From Runella zeae DSM 19591 (GTDB taxonomy: Bacteria; Bacteroidota; Bacteroidia; Cytophagales; Spirosomataceae), in contig NZ_AUIF01000010.1 of assembly GCF_000423565.1 (NCBI RefSeq), forward strand, positions 62,001 to 126,000: 64,000 bases of DNA, written 5' to 3'. A model generated the notes under the pieces. It did not search any database, had not been told where the DNA came from, and saw only the letters and a list, made by a program, of their open reading frames with translations. Positions 43,457 to 51,950 of the stretch are shown piece after piece. How positions within the stretch are numbered: position 1 is the stretch's first letter; each line of letters begins with the position of its first letter. Made by a program: the position numbers and the translations under genes.

Positions 43457-43493
43457 CCAACGGTATAGCGTCTCCACGTTTTTACCTACCATT

Positions 43494-43533
43494 AAAAACC
43501 CTGAAAGAGTAATCTACCTTTTTCAGGGTTTTT
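43494..43533 (+). terminator. Terminator between argD and the Uma2 gene
   Basis: A 13-bp stem (43494-43506 with 43521-43533, AAAAACCCTGAAA/TTTCAGGGTTTTT) followed by T's on the plus strand. Confidence 0.8.
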
Positions 43534-43573
43534 TATTGATCTTTACCGAAGATACTTTTTAAAGAAACTGACC

Positions 43574-44188
43574 ATGTTAACAAAAACCTCTCGTCGAAAA
43601 GCACTACTGCCCCCTCAAAAGGTGTCTATTGAGGAATATTTTAAGGCCGAAGAAAAATCCGTTTACAAACATGAATACCACGACGGAATTGTCAAGAAAA
43701 TAAAAACTCGAACTTTCATAAGCGGCCATTTATCAACAAAAATCACCACACTGGTCACCTTTTTTTTAGAGGAAAACGATTTGCTATATTTGGTCAATGG
43801 TAGCGACACTAAAATCCAAATTGAGCAGTACAACAAGTTTGTGTATCCCGATGCGGTGGTGATTTGTGAAAAACCAGCATTTTATCAAAACCGAAAAGAT
43901 ACAATCACCAACCCTTTAGTCGTCGTAGAAGTACTATCCGACTCCACCAAAGAGTACGACCGAACCCTCAAATACGAGTATTACCGCACCATTCCAAGTT
44001 TCAAAAAGTACGTATTGGTGCATCAAGACCGAAAACACGTATCGGTGGTCTATACCAAACAACTCGATGCCACCTGGATTGTCCGCGACTACGACGGCGA
44101 AGATGCCACTGCTATTTTGTACGCTATTCAGCAATGTCCGCTTTCTCTCAAACAGCTTTATAGAGGGCTAGAAATCGCAAACCCATAA
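43574..44188 (+). CDS. Uma2-family (DUF820) PD-(D/E)XK nuclease-like protein
   Basis: A 204-residue protein. The restriction-endonuclease-like core is seen as KHEYHDGIVKKI, YPDAVVICEKPAFY (catalytic Asp), NPLVVVEVLSDSTKEYDR (Glu) and LKYEYYRTIPSFKKYVLVHQD (Lys/Tyr). Uma2 proteins are abundant in cyanobacteria and many Bacteroidota; their target is unknown. The gene is bracketed by copies of one hairpin repeat: one at 43433 and three at 44205-44535. That context, rather than the protein itself, makes it interesting. Confidence 0.85.
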   Translation: MLTKTSRRKALLPPQKVSIEEYFKAEEKSVYKHEYHDGIVKKIKTRTFISGHLSTKITTLVTFFLEENDLLYLVNGSDTKIQIEQYNKFVYPDAVVICEKPAFYQNRKDTITNPLVVVEVLSDSTKEYDRTLKYEYYRTIPSFKKYVLVHQDRKHVSVVYTKQLDATWIVRDYDGEDATAILYAIQQCPLSLKQLYRGLEIANP

Positions 44189-44204
44189 AAAACCGCAAAG
44201 CACA

Positions 44205-44535
44205 TTTCAGCTAGTCCTGAAGCACAATTCAGGACTTTTAGGGTATCGCGTCTCCGACGCCCTCCAAAAAAGCGGCGGACACGCTAAGCCATTATAAGCC
44301 CCAAACTATAATTTCAGCTAGTCCCGAAATACAATTCGGGACTTTTAGGGTATTGCGTCTCCGACGCCCTCCAAAAAAAGCGTCGGAGACGCTAAGCCAT
44401 TATAAGCCCCAAACTATAATTTGGGGCTAGTTTCAGCTAGTCCCGAAGTACAATTCGGGACTTTTAGGGTATCGCGTCTCCGACGCCCTCCAAAAAAAGC
44501 GTCGAAGACGCTAAGCCATTATAAGCTGGGGCTAG
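44205..44535. repeat. Three-copy tandem array of composite hairpin repeats
   Basis: Three direct copies begin at 44205, 44312 and 44431 (steps of 107 and 119 bp). Each has a hairpin AGTCCCGAA(A)TACAATTCGGGACT, then TTTAGGGTATCGCG, a second hairpin GCGTCTCCGACGC with a 12-base CCTCCAAAAAAA-type loop and its complement, then CTAAGCCATTATAAG; the middle copy has a third stem CCCCAAA/TTTGGGG. Copy 1 is the most diverged and copies 2-3 are near-identical. The last copy supplies the stop codon of the next gene. No frame codes through the array. Confidence 0.92.
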
Positions 44536-45871
44536 TGTGAGAAAGTGTATACTTCTCAAAAAATTCAGGGTCAAAATTAGCCTGTTGAAAATTGGTCAAT
44601 ACTTCCTCAATTGCTCTTTTTTCCTTAATCCATCCCTCACACACCGCATGACGAAGGCGAGTACCCAAAGCATTAAAGCCCAACACAGCACCACTTTTTG
44701 AATCATAATTGATGCGGATGAGCACTTCTTTGGTAGGATGTTGCCAACAAAAAGTACTTACACCTTCAGGTAAAGAGGCTGGTACCTCTCCGTAAGTTTG
44801 ATACTCTAAATCAAAAAATTTAGCAGAATTAAAAAATACCCCTGGTTGATAAGCCGTACGATTACCACAGATAGTTTGAGCGACGGTCTCGCCCATGATA
44901 CGGCCTGTGTACCAAATTTGTTCGATTGATTTACGCCCCTCTGGGGGCTGCTGATGCTCTACACAATCTCCTATAGCATACACATCAGAGAGATTTGTTT
45001 CAAGGTATTTGTTGACCACAATTCCCTTGTTGAGGTATAGAGCAGTAGTGTTTGAAGAAAGAAAGGAGATATTGGGTACTACCCCAATAGCTAGCCCAAC
45101 CAACTGACAATCAATACGCTCACCTTGCGATGTTTCCACTCTTTCTACGCATCTTTGACCTCTGATTGCTTTGAGTTTGGTATTGAAACGTAAATCTATA
45201 CCACGTTTTTGAATATGTTTGGTCACAAGGTTAGACTCCTCTTTGGGCAATACACTACTCCAATAGCTTTTTTCTCTGACAAGCATAGTGACCTCAATAT
45301 GGCGAGTGTGCAGCATCTCGGCAAGTTCCACCCCAATCAAACCTCCACCTACAATCACCGCTTTTGAAATACCTGCGGTATTTTTTTCGAGCAATTCCAA
45401 ATCTTGGTAGCTATACAATCCCTGCACACCACTCAGGCTTTGTCCCTCCCAATCACCCATACGAGGCACCGAGCCCGTCGCCAAAATGAGTTTATCGTAG
45501 GTTAAGACCTTACTGGTAATAGCCTGTTTATTCGTATGTTTAGGAGCTACCTTGGTAAGTCGTTCTAATAGTGAAGGCGTATAGGTCACTTGATAGCTGT
45601 CTGCGGAGAGCGTTATTGTCTTTTGGGAAAAATCAATATTTTCTACCGTAGCTCTATAAAGATTGATACGATTTTTGTCCCAAAACCAATCCTCATAAGG
45701 CTTGAGATGATGGTATTGCTGATGCCCCATGTAGACATACATCAACGCCGTACGAGAAAAGAAATGGTCTGTTTCTTTGGAAATAACCACAATTTCAACA
45801 TCGCTCTGTTTTCGGATGTGTCGAGCAGCCGTGATACCAGCAATTCCGTTTCCTACAATAACAATACGCAT
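44519..45871 (-). CDS. FAD/NAD(P)H-dependent pyridine nucleotide-disulfide oxidoreductase
   Basis: A 450-residue flavoprotein of the nitrite-reductase/rubredoxin-reductase type. FAD site: MRIVIVGNGIAGITAARHIR; NAD site: SKAVIVGGGLIGVELAEMLHTRHIEVTMLVRE; the FAD end motif: VYAIGDCVEHQQPPEG. The C-terminal ~110 residues form the dimer or reductase domain and lack a Cys pair. Its electron acceptor is unknown. The gene's last codons and stop fall in the third copy of the hairpin array, so the C-terminal residues SHTSPSL are repeat-derived. Confidence 0.88.
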   Translation of the reverse strand: MRIVIVGNGIAGITAARHIRKQSDVEIVVISKETDHFFSRTALMYVYMGHQQYHHLKPYEDWFWDKNRINLYRATVENIDFSQKTITLSADSYQVTYTPSLLERLTKVAPKHTNKQAITSKVLTYDKLILATGSVPRMGDWEGQSLSGVQGLYSYQDLELLEKNTAGISKAVIVGGGLIGVELAEMLHTRHIEVTMLVREKSYWSSVLPKEESNLVTKHIQKRGIDLRFNTKLKAIRGQRCVERVETSQGERIDCQLVGLAIGVVPNISFLSSNTTALYLNKGIVVNKYLETNLSDVYAIGDCVEHQQPPEGRKSIEQIWYTGRIMGETVAQTICGNRTAYQPGVFFNSAKFFDLEYQTYGEVPASLPEGVSTFCWQHPTKEVLIRINYDSKSGAVLGFNALGTRLRHAVCEGWIKEKRAIEEVLTNFQQANFDPEFFEKYTLSHTSPSL

Positions 45872-46042
45872 AAACAGCAGCTTAAAGCAGTCTTAATTGT
45901 GATAAGTAATTGTTCAAAAGTAGTCATTTGTCATTGCCTAAAATAGCCTGCTTTGAAACAGACTAGCTTCGAGCTGCTTATCCAATAGCAACATGAAGAC
46001 TCAAGTTTTACAAAAATCACCAATTACAATATCGGTGAGCAT

Positions 46043-46648
46043 TCAAATCGCCATTGCGGGATTTCCTTTAGGCCCTATACTCAACCGTAAACCAAAATCT
46101 TTGCCTTTGCTCACATCTTCGAGTCTTACCAATATTCCCCCTTTTCCTTTCCAAAAGCGGGTTTTGTCAGTATTAGCTTTTTTGTCAGGGGTATATTTGC
46201 CTGACAAATAAGTATCAAACTGCTCAAGCAGACTTTTTACGGCAGTGCTATCATTGAGATACACATCAATCTTTACGCCACTGAGATTTTTGTTTTTATC
46301 TAAATAATAAAGTACGTCTATTGCCTCAAAATTTTCGGTTTCGTAAGTAAAACCAACATGGTTTGTGGTATCTTCAAAAAGCTCAAATGTCTCCTCTGTC
46401 TTGATTTTACTAACAGGGTCTCCTAGTTGAAAACCCCGAAAAATTCCTCCTTGACGTCCGATGATTGTGGTCAACAATTGTGAGTGATTGGTACTAACAA
46501 TAGGCTCAGTACTAGATATTACGCTGTCTTTTTGAGTGCCTTGCTGTTCGGTAGTTTGCTCCGTACTCTTCCCACACGACAACAACAAAATGCTCGAAGA
46601 AGCTATAAAAATCACCGCCAACACCAATCTAGTATATGATATAGTCAT
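46043..46648 (-). CDS. Uncharacterised lipoprotein
   Basis: A 201-residue lipoprotein that I do not recognise: signal and lipobox SILLLSCGKS (Cys25), a Thr/Gln/Ser-rich spacer (about 26-55), then a soluble alpha/beta part (GRQGGIFRGFQLGDPVSKIKTEETFELFEDTTNHVGFTYETENFEAIDVLYYLDKNKNL, LLEQFDTYLSGKY). It follows the Omp85-like gene on the same strand after 97 bp. It may help that outer membrane protein, by context only. Confidence 0.65.
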   Translation of the reverse strand: MTISYTRLVLAVIFIASSSILLLSCGKSTEQTTEQQGTQKDSVISSTEPIVSTNHSQLLTTIIGRQGGIFRGFQLGDPVSKIKTEETFELFEDTTNHVGFTYETENFEAIDVLYYLDKNKNLSGVKIDVYLNDSTAVKSLLEQFDTYLSGKYTPDKKANTDKTRFWKGKGGILVRLEDVSKGKDFGLRLSIGPKGNPAMAI

Positions 46649-46745
46649 AGTTATAAAAAATGATACTCTTGCGAAGTTAGGAGTTTTGTGTCAATTATGA
46701 TGATAGTGTAGTTTTAAAATGAGGTAATTTGCGAATTGGAATATA

Positions 46746-48188
46746 CTAAAACTCTCTTCCTATGGCAAAATAGGGCCTTGCTTCGCCCAAATGATTGAAA
46801 GAATAATTGATACGTCCCACAAAATTGTACCACGTCACTACGTCCATTCCTACCCCAAACCCAAACAAGGGACGATTGGCAAGCTGACTATTGTTAAGTT
46901 CAGGATAAGGGTTGCGGACGTAGCCTACATCGGCATAAATGTTGGGATAAATAGCGACTGGCAAAGCATTGAATTGTCGAAGCTTGATAAACTTGCTTAG
47001 ATTGAAGGTTCGATTGAGCAGCTGATACCGAAGATTGGTCTTGAGATAACTATAATGAGGCCCATCAATTACATACAGCTCATATCCACGTACCAAATCA
47101 CCCCCATATCCCATACCGCGAGTTTGTAAGAAAGGCTGCCGAGCAGGCGTAGCTACTTTAAGTTCGGTCAGATAACTAAAATATAGTTTTTTAGCCAAAG
47201 GTATGTATTGCCCCCAATTGAAAGTGGCTTCCAATATATCAACGTCATCGGAAGGTAATACGCCTATTTTGCTTACATAAAACCCATAAATATACCCTCT
47301 GAGCGCATACTGCCCTCGGTCGCGGCGATCATAAAAATGTGAATAGGAGAGTTGCAGATACCGTTGGCGACTCTTACCTCCCAAAAAATAATTGGGATTG
47401 AGGCGAGCAATGGTATCAGTCACATTTGTCATGGAATATTGGGCCGAGAAAGAATGATAGCCATAAAATTTTGGACGGTGTGTAAGCGTCAAGTAAGGTA
47501 CAATTCGCTCACGGGTTCGTTCGTCGCTCCCCAAAAAAGAAAGTTTGTCTCGATTGGTACGATAAGCCAAAGAGCGATTGGTGATCCTTAAGATACCAAT
47601 AGTAATACCCGTACGCTGCTTTTTGTCTAAATAAGGAATTGAATAATAAATATCCAACCGAGGTATAAAACCAAATTCAGCTCGTAAGCGTAGGCGGTCG
47701 TTGTTGCCAGTAAGGTTTTGATGCAGGGCATACACGCCATAAATCGTTCGACTCAAATCACGCCCTCGTTCATACCACCACTCATTGAAATTGCGGTCGG
47801 CTAGCTCAAATACCGGAAAAGCCAGCAAATACCACTGCTCTTTCAGTACCACCTCTATATCTACCATAGCAAGGCCGCCCATCCATTTAGCATCAGCGGT
47901 ATAAAAAGGGAGCTGAGTGGTATCGACAACTACCTTCTTTTTAAGCTCTACCGAAAGAAACAGATTAGTGTTGAGGATTTTTCGACGGTCGTATTCAAGC
48001 AGAGAATCCAATTTAAATACGGTAAGAGTATCGCCTCCTTTCACATCCATTTCACGACGAATGATGCGCTCTTTGGTGCGAAAATTACCAATAAGTTGAA
48101 CCTGCCTGACCACAACCTTCTGGGTCGTGTCAGGTGTACCACCCCAAACCGACATCCAACAAGCATGAAAGAGCGAAATCAGAAGCAT
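46746..48188 (-). CDS. Omp85/BamA-superfamily outer membrane protein
   Basis: A 480-residue protein. After a short signal (about 1-18), one POTRA-like domain follows (VVVRQVQLIGNFRTKERIIRREMDVKGGDTLTVFKLDSLLEYDRRKILNTNLFLSVELK) and then a 16-strand type barrel (many aromatic-alternating strands; end motif GRINYSFNHLGEARPYFAIGREF with terminal Phe, the assembly signal). It is smaller than BamA or TamA, which have more POTRA domains. It likely translocates or inserts a protein or lipid in the outer membrane. It starts only 3 bp after the dipeptidase gene. Confidence 0.82.
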   Translation of the reverse strand: MLLISLFHACWMSVWGGTPDTTQKVVVRQVQLIGNFRTKERIIRREMDVKGGDTLTVFKLDSLLEYDRRKILNTNLFLSVELKKKVVVDTTQLPFYTADAKWMGGLAMVDIEVVLKEQWYLLAFPVFELADRNFNEWWYERGRDLSRTIYGVYALHQNLTGNNDRLRLRAEFGFIPRLDIYYSIPYLDKKQRTGITIGILRITNRSLAYRTNRDKLSFLGSDERTRERIVPYLTLTHRPKFYGYHSFSAQYSMTNVTDTIARLNPNYFLGGKSRQRYLQLSYSHFYDRRDRGQYALRGYIYGFYVSKIGVLPSDDVDILEATFNWGQYIPLAKKLYFSYLTELKVATPARQPFLQTRGMGYGGDLVRGYELYVIDGPHYSYLKTNLRYQLLNRTFNLSKFIKLRQFNALPVAIYPNIYADVGYVRNPYPELNNSQLANRPLFGFGVGMDVVTWYNFVGRINYSFNHLGEARPYFAIGREF

Positions 48189-48191
48189 ATA

Positions 48192-48896
48192 TTACTCAAT
48201 AAACCCATATTTTGCTTTTGCCTTCTCGCGTGAGGTAGCATTGAAATGCCACCACTCTGTTTGGATAGAGGTGAAACCCGCCTTCAGCATGACCCTCCGA
48301 AGAAGTTTTCGATTCTCAAGCTGCTGAGCTGAGAGTTTTCCAGCTTTGAGCATTGCAGCTTCACGGCGCGGCTCGGCCACTTCACCAAAAAAATCAAAAA
48401 TAGTACCCATGTCGAGCGGGTGGCCCTTATCGTCGGCGATGGTCAAATCTACGGCACAGCCAAAATTATGAATAGAGCCTTTGGTAGGATTGGCTACAAA
48501 ATCTTCGCGACGATTGGGGGGCATGTGGCTCATTCTACTCCAAAATATTTTTGTAACACTCCGAGGGCGGGCTCCGTCATATACCAAAAGCGTATATTTT
48601 GGTTTTTCTTGTTTCAAAAACTGATTTGCTTTGATGAGTTTGTCGGCCGCCATAGGTTGAAGATAAGCCCGCTCCAAGTCGCCGTAGACGTCTTCTTTGA
48701 TAAAATTGTCGGTAGTAGAGTATTTCAATTCAACCAAAATACTAGGGTCTAACTTCTGAATATCGACCAAGCCATGCGCAATAAACTTCTCTTCTAACGA
48801 AACCTTATTTTTTTGCCCATTACTCGACAAAGCAAGTAAGACTCCTCCTCCAAAAATGATTGTTTTGACGCAAGTCAACGTTTTCTTGAAAGTCAT
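48192..48896 (-). CDS. D-alanyl-D-alanine dipeptidase, VanX/DdpX-type
   Basis: The product is 234 residues from the ATG at 48896 (a TTG 24 bases upstream is the first in-frame start). A signal peptide spans about 1-28. The M15 zinc motifs are present: SIHNFGCAVDLTI (HxxxxxxD) and the EWWHFNA triplet with catalytic Glu and zinc His; LLVYDGARPRSV is the substrate-positioning Arg loop. It hydrolyses D-Ala-D-Ala, recycling murein precursors. No van genes are nearby, so resistance is not implied. It is coupled to the Omp85 gene. Confidence 0.9.
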   Translation of the reverse strand: MTFKKTLTCVKTIIFGGGVLLALSSNGQKNKVSLEEKFIAHGLVDIQKLDPSILVELKYSTTDNFIKEDVYGDLERAYLQPMAADKLIKANQFLKQEKPKYTLLVYDGARPRSVTKIFWSRMSHMPPNRREDFVANPTKGSIHNFGCAVDLTIADDKGHPLDMGTIFDFFGEVAEPRREAAMLKAGKLSAQQLENRKLLRRVMLKAGFTSIQTEWWHFNATSREKAKAKYGFIE

Positions 48897-49140
48897 TGAT
48901 AATTTTTTAGAATTCTTCAAAAGTTACAAATTACGGATAAATCTCTGGAAAAAACCCTAGCTCTCTCTATTAAATGCTTCCTGTATGCTTTATCTATAAC
49001 TGCCAAAACTCAAAAATAGAGATAACTTCTGTGTATATTTTTAAAAAACCGCTTTAGGCAAGGGTAACTACGCCCCTATTCGATGCTTTTGTAGTCATCT
49101 GTTCTAAAATTTTAGTATCATTCAAACCTTTTAGAGAAAA

Positions 49141-50607
49141 ATGAAACCCAAAAACAAAAACTTATCGGTCTCGCGGCGCGATTTTGTGCAAAAAAGTGCG
49201 ATGGCCGTAGGTAGTTTTTTCATTGTCCCACGCCACGTTATAGGGAAAGGCTATACCGCGCCTTCTGATAAGCTCAACCTAGCCGCAATAGGCGCAGGTG
49301 GAAAAGGAACAGGCGATATCTACAACTCCTATAACAACGGAGCCAACAATGTAGTAGCACTCTGTGACGTAGATTATAAACAAGCGGCTAAATCAATTGA
49401 AAGATTCCCGAATGCTACCAAGTACAAAGACTGGAGGGAAATGCTTTCAAAAGAAGGGAAAAATATTGATGCAGTCACGATCTCTACTCCCGACCACAAC
49501 CATGCTATCATTGCAATGGCGGCCATGCAGTTGGGCAAACACGTATATGTACAAAAACCTTTGACACACAATATTTACGAAGCTCGTATGCTCACTGAAG
49601 CAGCTCGTAAATACAAAGTAGTGACTCAAATGGGAAACCAAGGTGCCTCAAACCCCGCACAGCTTCAAATGGTGGAGTGGTTTAACAAAGGTTTGGTAGG
49701 CCCTATACATACTGTTCAGATATGGACCAACCGCCCCGTATGGCCACAGGGTATTCCGGTACCAAGCGGTAAGCCCGATATGCCCGAAGGCATCGCTTGG
49801 GAGCAATGGGTAGGACCTGCTCAGTGGGTCGATTATCATCCAGGCTACCATCCCTTCAAGTGGCGCGGATGGTGGAATTTTGGAACGGGCGCATTGGGCG
49901 ATATCGGATGCCATACCATCGATACCCCTTTCCGTGTGTTGGGTCTCAACTACCCCACCGAAGTAGAATGTAGCATCGGTTCGGTATTCTTGAAAGATTG
50001 GAACCCTGAGTGGATTCCAGAAGGATGCCCTCCTTCGGCAGCTGTAGAAATTAAATTCCCAGCCACTGCCAAAAACAAATCTCCGATGAAAATGATTTGG
50101 ATGGATGGTGGCTTGCGTCCTTTCCACCCAGATTGGATTCCTGCCAACGAACCACTCAGCACCGATGGCAACGGAGCCAATGGGGTATTGATGATTGGTA
50201 GCAAAGGAATCATTGCTTGCGATATGTATGGCAACAATCCTAAAATTTACTATAAAAATGGTGATAAAGTAGTAATGGCAAAGGATAGCAAATACGCTGC
50301 ACCAGTGAATTTGCCCGAATATGGTCACCAAATTTACTGGACTGAAGCATGTAAAGCTGGCTTTGGTAGCGATAAACACAAAGCATTGACTTCATCCTTT
50401 GATTACTCAGGCCCTCTTACCGAAACAGTATTGATGGGTAACTTAGCGATTCGTAGCTATATGCTTCGCAAACCACAAGGAAATGGCTTTGATTATTATG
50501 GCCGCAAGAAGCTATTGTGGGATGGCACCAACATGAAGATTACCAACTTCGATGATGCCAATCAGTTTGTAACTCGCCAATACCGTGATGGTTGGAAGCT
50601 AGTATAA
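49141..50607 (+). CDS. Gfo/Idh/MocA-family oxidoreductase with Tat-like leader
   Basis: A 488-residue NAD(P)-dependent oxidoreductase. Residues 11-35 (SRRDFVQKSAMAVGSFFIV) form a twin-arginine export signal. The Rossmann part has NLAAIGAGGKGTGDIY and NNVVALCDVDY, then VTISTPDHNHAIIAMAAMQLGKHVYVQKPLTHNIYEARML, in which the usual EKP is QKP but the catalytic Lys is kept. The C-terminal half is the substrate domain (WEQWVGPAQWVDYHPGYHPFKWRGWWNFGTGALGDIGCH). Such exported proteins oxidise sugars or 3-keto-sugars. A long bidirectional terminator follows. Confidence 0.9.
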   Translation: MKPKNKNLSVSRRDFVQKSAMAVGSFFIVPRHVIGKGYTAPSDKLNLAAIGAGGKGTGDIYNSYNNGANNVVALCDVDYKQAAKSIERFPNATKYKDWREMLSKEGKNIDAVTISTPDHNHAIIAMAAMQLGKHVYVQKPLTHNIYEARMLTEAARKYKVVTQMGNQGASNPAQLQMVEWFNKGLVGPIHTVQIWTNRPVWPQGIPVPSGKPDMPEGIAWEQWVGPAQWVDYHPGYHPFKWRGWWNFGTGALGDIGCHTIDTPFRVLGLNYPTEVECSIGSVFLKDWNPEWIPEGCPPSAAVEIKFPATAKNKSPMKMIWMDGGLRPFHPDWIPANEPLSTDGNGANGVLMIGSKGIIACDMYGNNPKIYYKNGDKVVMAKDSKYAAPVNLPEYGHQIYWTEACKAGFGSDKHKALTSSFDYSGPLTETVLMGNLAIRSYMLRKPQGNGFDYYGRKKLLWDGTNMKITNFDDANQFVTRQYRDGWKLV

Positions 50608-50612
50608 ATTTA

Positions 50613-50665
50613 TAATTCACAAAAAAGCTCGTTTCGGGGTTCGAAACGAGCTTTTTTGTGAATTA
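50613..50665. terminator. 24-bp perfect hairpin terminator between convergent genes
   Basis: The left arm starts TAATTCACAAAAAAGCTCG (50613-50636) and pairs perfectly with 50642-50665 around a 5-base loop. It serves the Gfo/Idh gene and folB, whose stops lie on either side. Confidence 0.9.
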
Positions 50666-50669
50666 TAGA

Positions 50670-51020
50670 CTAACCTTTTATGGTAATTTTAGATTTCGCA
50701 CATACTCCCCCAATGGGTGGATTGTGTTTAGAGACACTTACTTCTATGGTCTCTATGTCAGGATATACTTTTCGGCATTCTTCAATAATTTGGTGAGCAA
50801 TATGCTCTAGCAGGCGAGTTGACTTTTGCATTTGCTTAGCCACGATTTCGTACACTATGGCGTAGTTTACGGTTCCTTCCAAACGATCATAGCGTGCTGC
50901 TTCCGTAAAATCGGTGGTGATATTTACATCAATCGTGTATCTATTACCTATTTTTTGTTCTTCGTCAGATACTCCATGATAAGCGAAAAACTCTATTCCT
51001 TCAAGCGCAACGGTTCCCAA
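50670..51020 (-). CDS. folB: Dihydroneopterin aldolase
   Basis: FolB splits 7,8-dihydroneopterin to 6-hydroxymethyl-dihydropterin and glycolaldehyde in folate synthesis. The 116-residue length is standard. GTVALEGIEFFAYHGVSDEEQKIGNRYTIDV has the conserved Tyr/His/Gly, LEGTVNYAIVYEIV the Tyr/Asn, and the catalytic Lys is in SVSKHNPPIGG. It starts 12 bp after the DivIVA gene. Confidence 0.95.
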   Translation of the reverse strand: MGTVALEGIEFFAYHGVSDEEQKIGNRYTIDVNITTDFTEAARYDRLEGTVNYAIVYEIVAKQMQKSTRLLEHIAHQIIEECRKVYPDIETIEVSVSKHNPPIGGVCAKSKITIKG

Positions 51021-51032
51021 AAGGTATTGATA

Positions 51033-51869
51033 TTAAATTTGATCAAAAAACGAGCCTTCTTCTTGCCCTTTTTTATCTTTCTTTTCTTCTTCTACCGTCT
51101 CCTCTTTTGCCGGGATTTCGGCCACGGGAGTGGCTTCCACATCTGCTACTATAGCAGCCGCCTCAGCTGGAGTCTCATTCTCTTCTACTTCGCTGCTTGT
51201 GATTGCTAGTGATTCATCGGCTGTTCCGGCTACTACTTCCTCTACTACTTGTTCCGATTCGAGTCTCGCTTTTTTAGCTTCTTCTCCTGTCTTGAGTGAT
51301 ACTTCTACTTGGCTTTTTAAGTCTTCAAATTTTTCTATCACCGTAGTTTGAGAAAATTTCTTTTCAAAACGTTCGATGCTATCCACTGTATTGTTGGCCA
51401 ATGCTTTGAGTTGTACGATAAGATTATCACGGTACTTTTCCATAGCTTTAAAATCACGCTCATGGTTTTTGAACTCTCCCATGATTTCTTCCCGCACATA
51501 TTTAGATTGGTTTTCGGCATCCATTACTAGCATATTCGCTTTTTTGCGGGCCTCATTTACCAACTCTTCACTTTTTTGACGTGCTTCTTCGATATACACC
51601 TCCGCCGCTACTTTGGCTTGCTCGGTCATTTGAGCGCTAGTATCTTCGGCTGTTTTGAGCATCCGAAACATCGTAAGCTCCACTTCTCGAAGTTTACTCA
51701 ATTCTTTCTCCGCGATTTCCAATTGCATTTTAAGCATTTTATTTTCATTCAGGACGCGCTCCCACTCATTGGATAGAGAGCTTAAAAAAGCGGCTACTTC
51801 CTCAACGTCAAACCCTCTTAATACCCTTTGAAAAGTATGCTGGCGAATCTCAATCGGCGTGATTTTCAT
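51033..51869 (-). CDS. DivIVA-domain coiled-coil protein
   Basis: A 278-residue protein. The DivIVA N-terminal motif is clear (MKITPIEIRQHTFQRVLRGFDVEEVAAFLSSLSNEWERV), followed by a long coiled coil (about 40-195, ENKMLKMQLEIAEKELSKLREVE ...) and an acidic, Ala/Glu/Val-rich tail that ends in DKKGQEEGSFFDQI. In Gram-positives DivIVA marks curved membrane; in Bacteroidota its role is not established, and it may organise envelope growth. It lies between the M61 peptidase and folB genes. Confidence 0.88.
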   Translation of the reverse strand: MKITPIEIRQHTFQRVLRGFDVEEVAAFLSSLSNEWERVLNENKMLKMQLEIAEKELSKLREVELTMFRMLKTAEDTSAQMTEQAKVAAEVYIEEARQKSEELVNEARKKANMLVMDAENQSKYVREEIMGEFKNHERDFKAMEKYRDNLIVQLKALANNTVDSIERFEKKFSQTTVIEKFEDLKSQVEVSLKTGEEAKKARLESEQVVEEVVAGTADESLAITSSEVEENETPAEAAAIVADVEATPVAEIPAKEETVEEEKKDKKGQEEGSFFDQI

Positions 51870-51950
51870 TTGCTTGTTTGATTATATACCTAATAATTAG
51901 GTGCTAAAATTATAAAAAATCAATTAAAACGCTCGTTTTTATTGGTTAAA

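Noticed and set aside
44205-44535. A CRISPR array or an IS element.
   Set aside because: Repeats are ~110 bp and directly joined, rich in hairpins, with no spacers and no transposase.
48192-48896. Glycopeptide resistance (VanX).
   Set aside because: The enzyme is of that family, but no vanH, vanA or vanS/R genes are present; DdpX-like housekeeping use is more likely.
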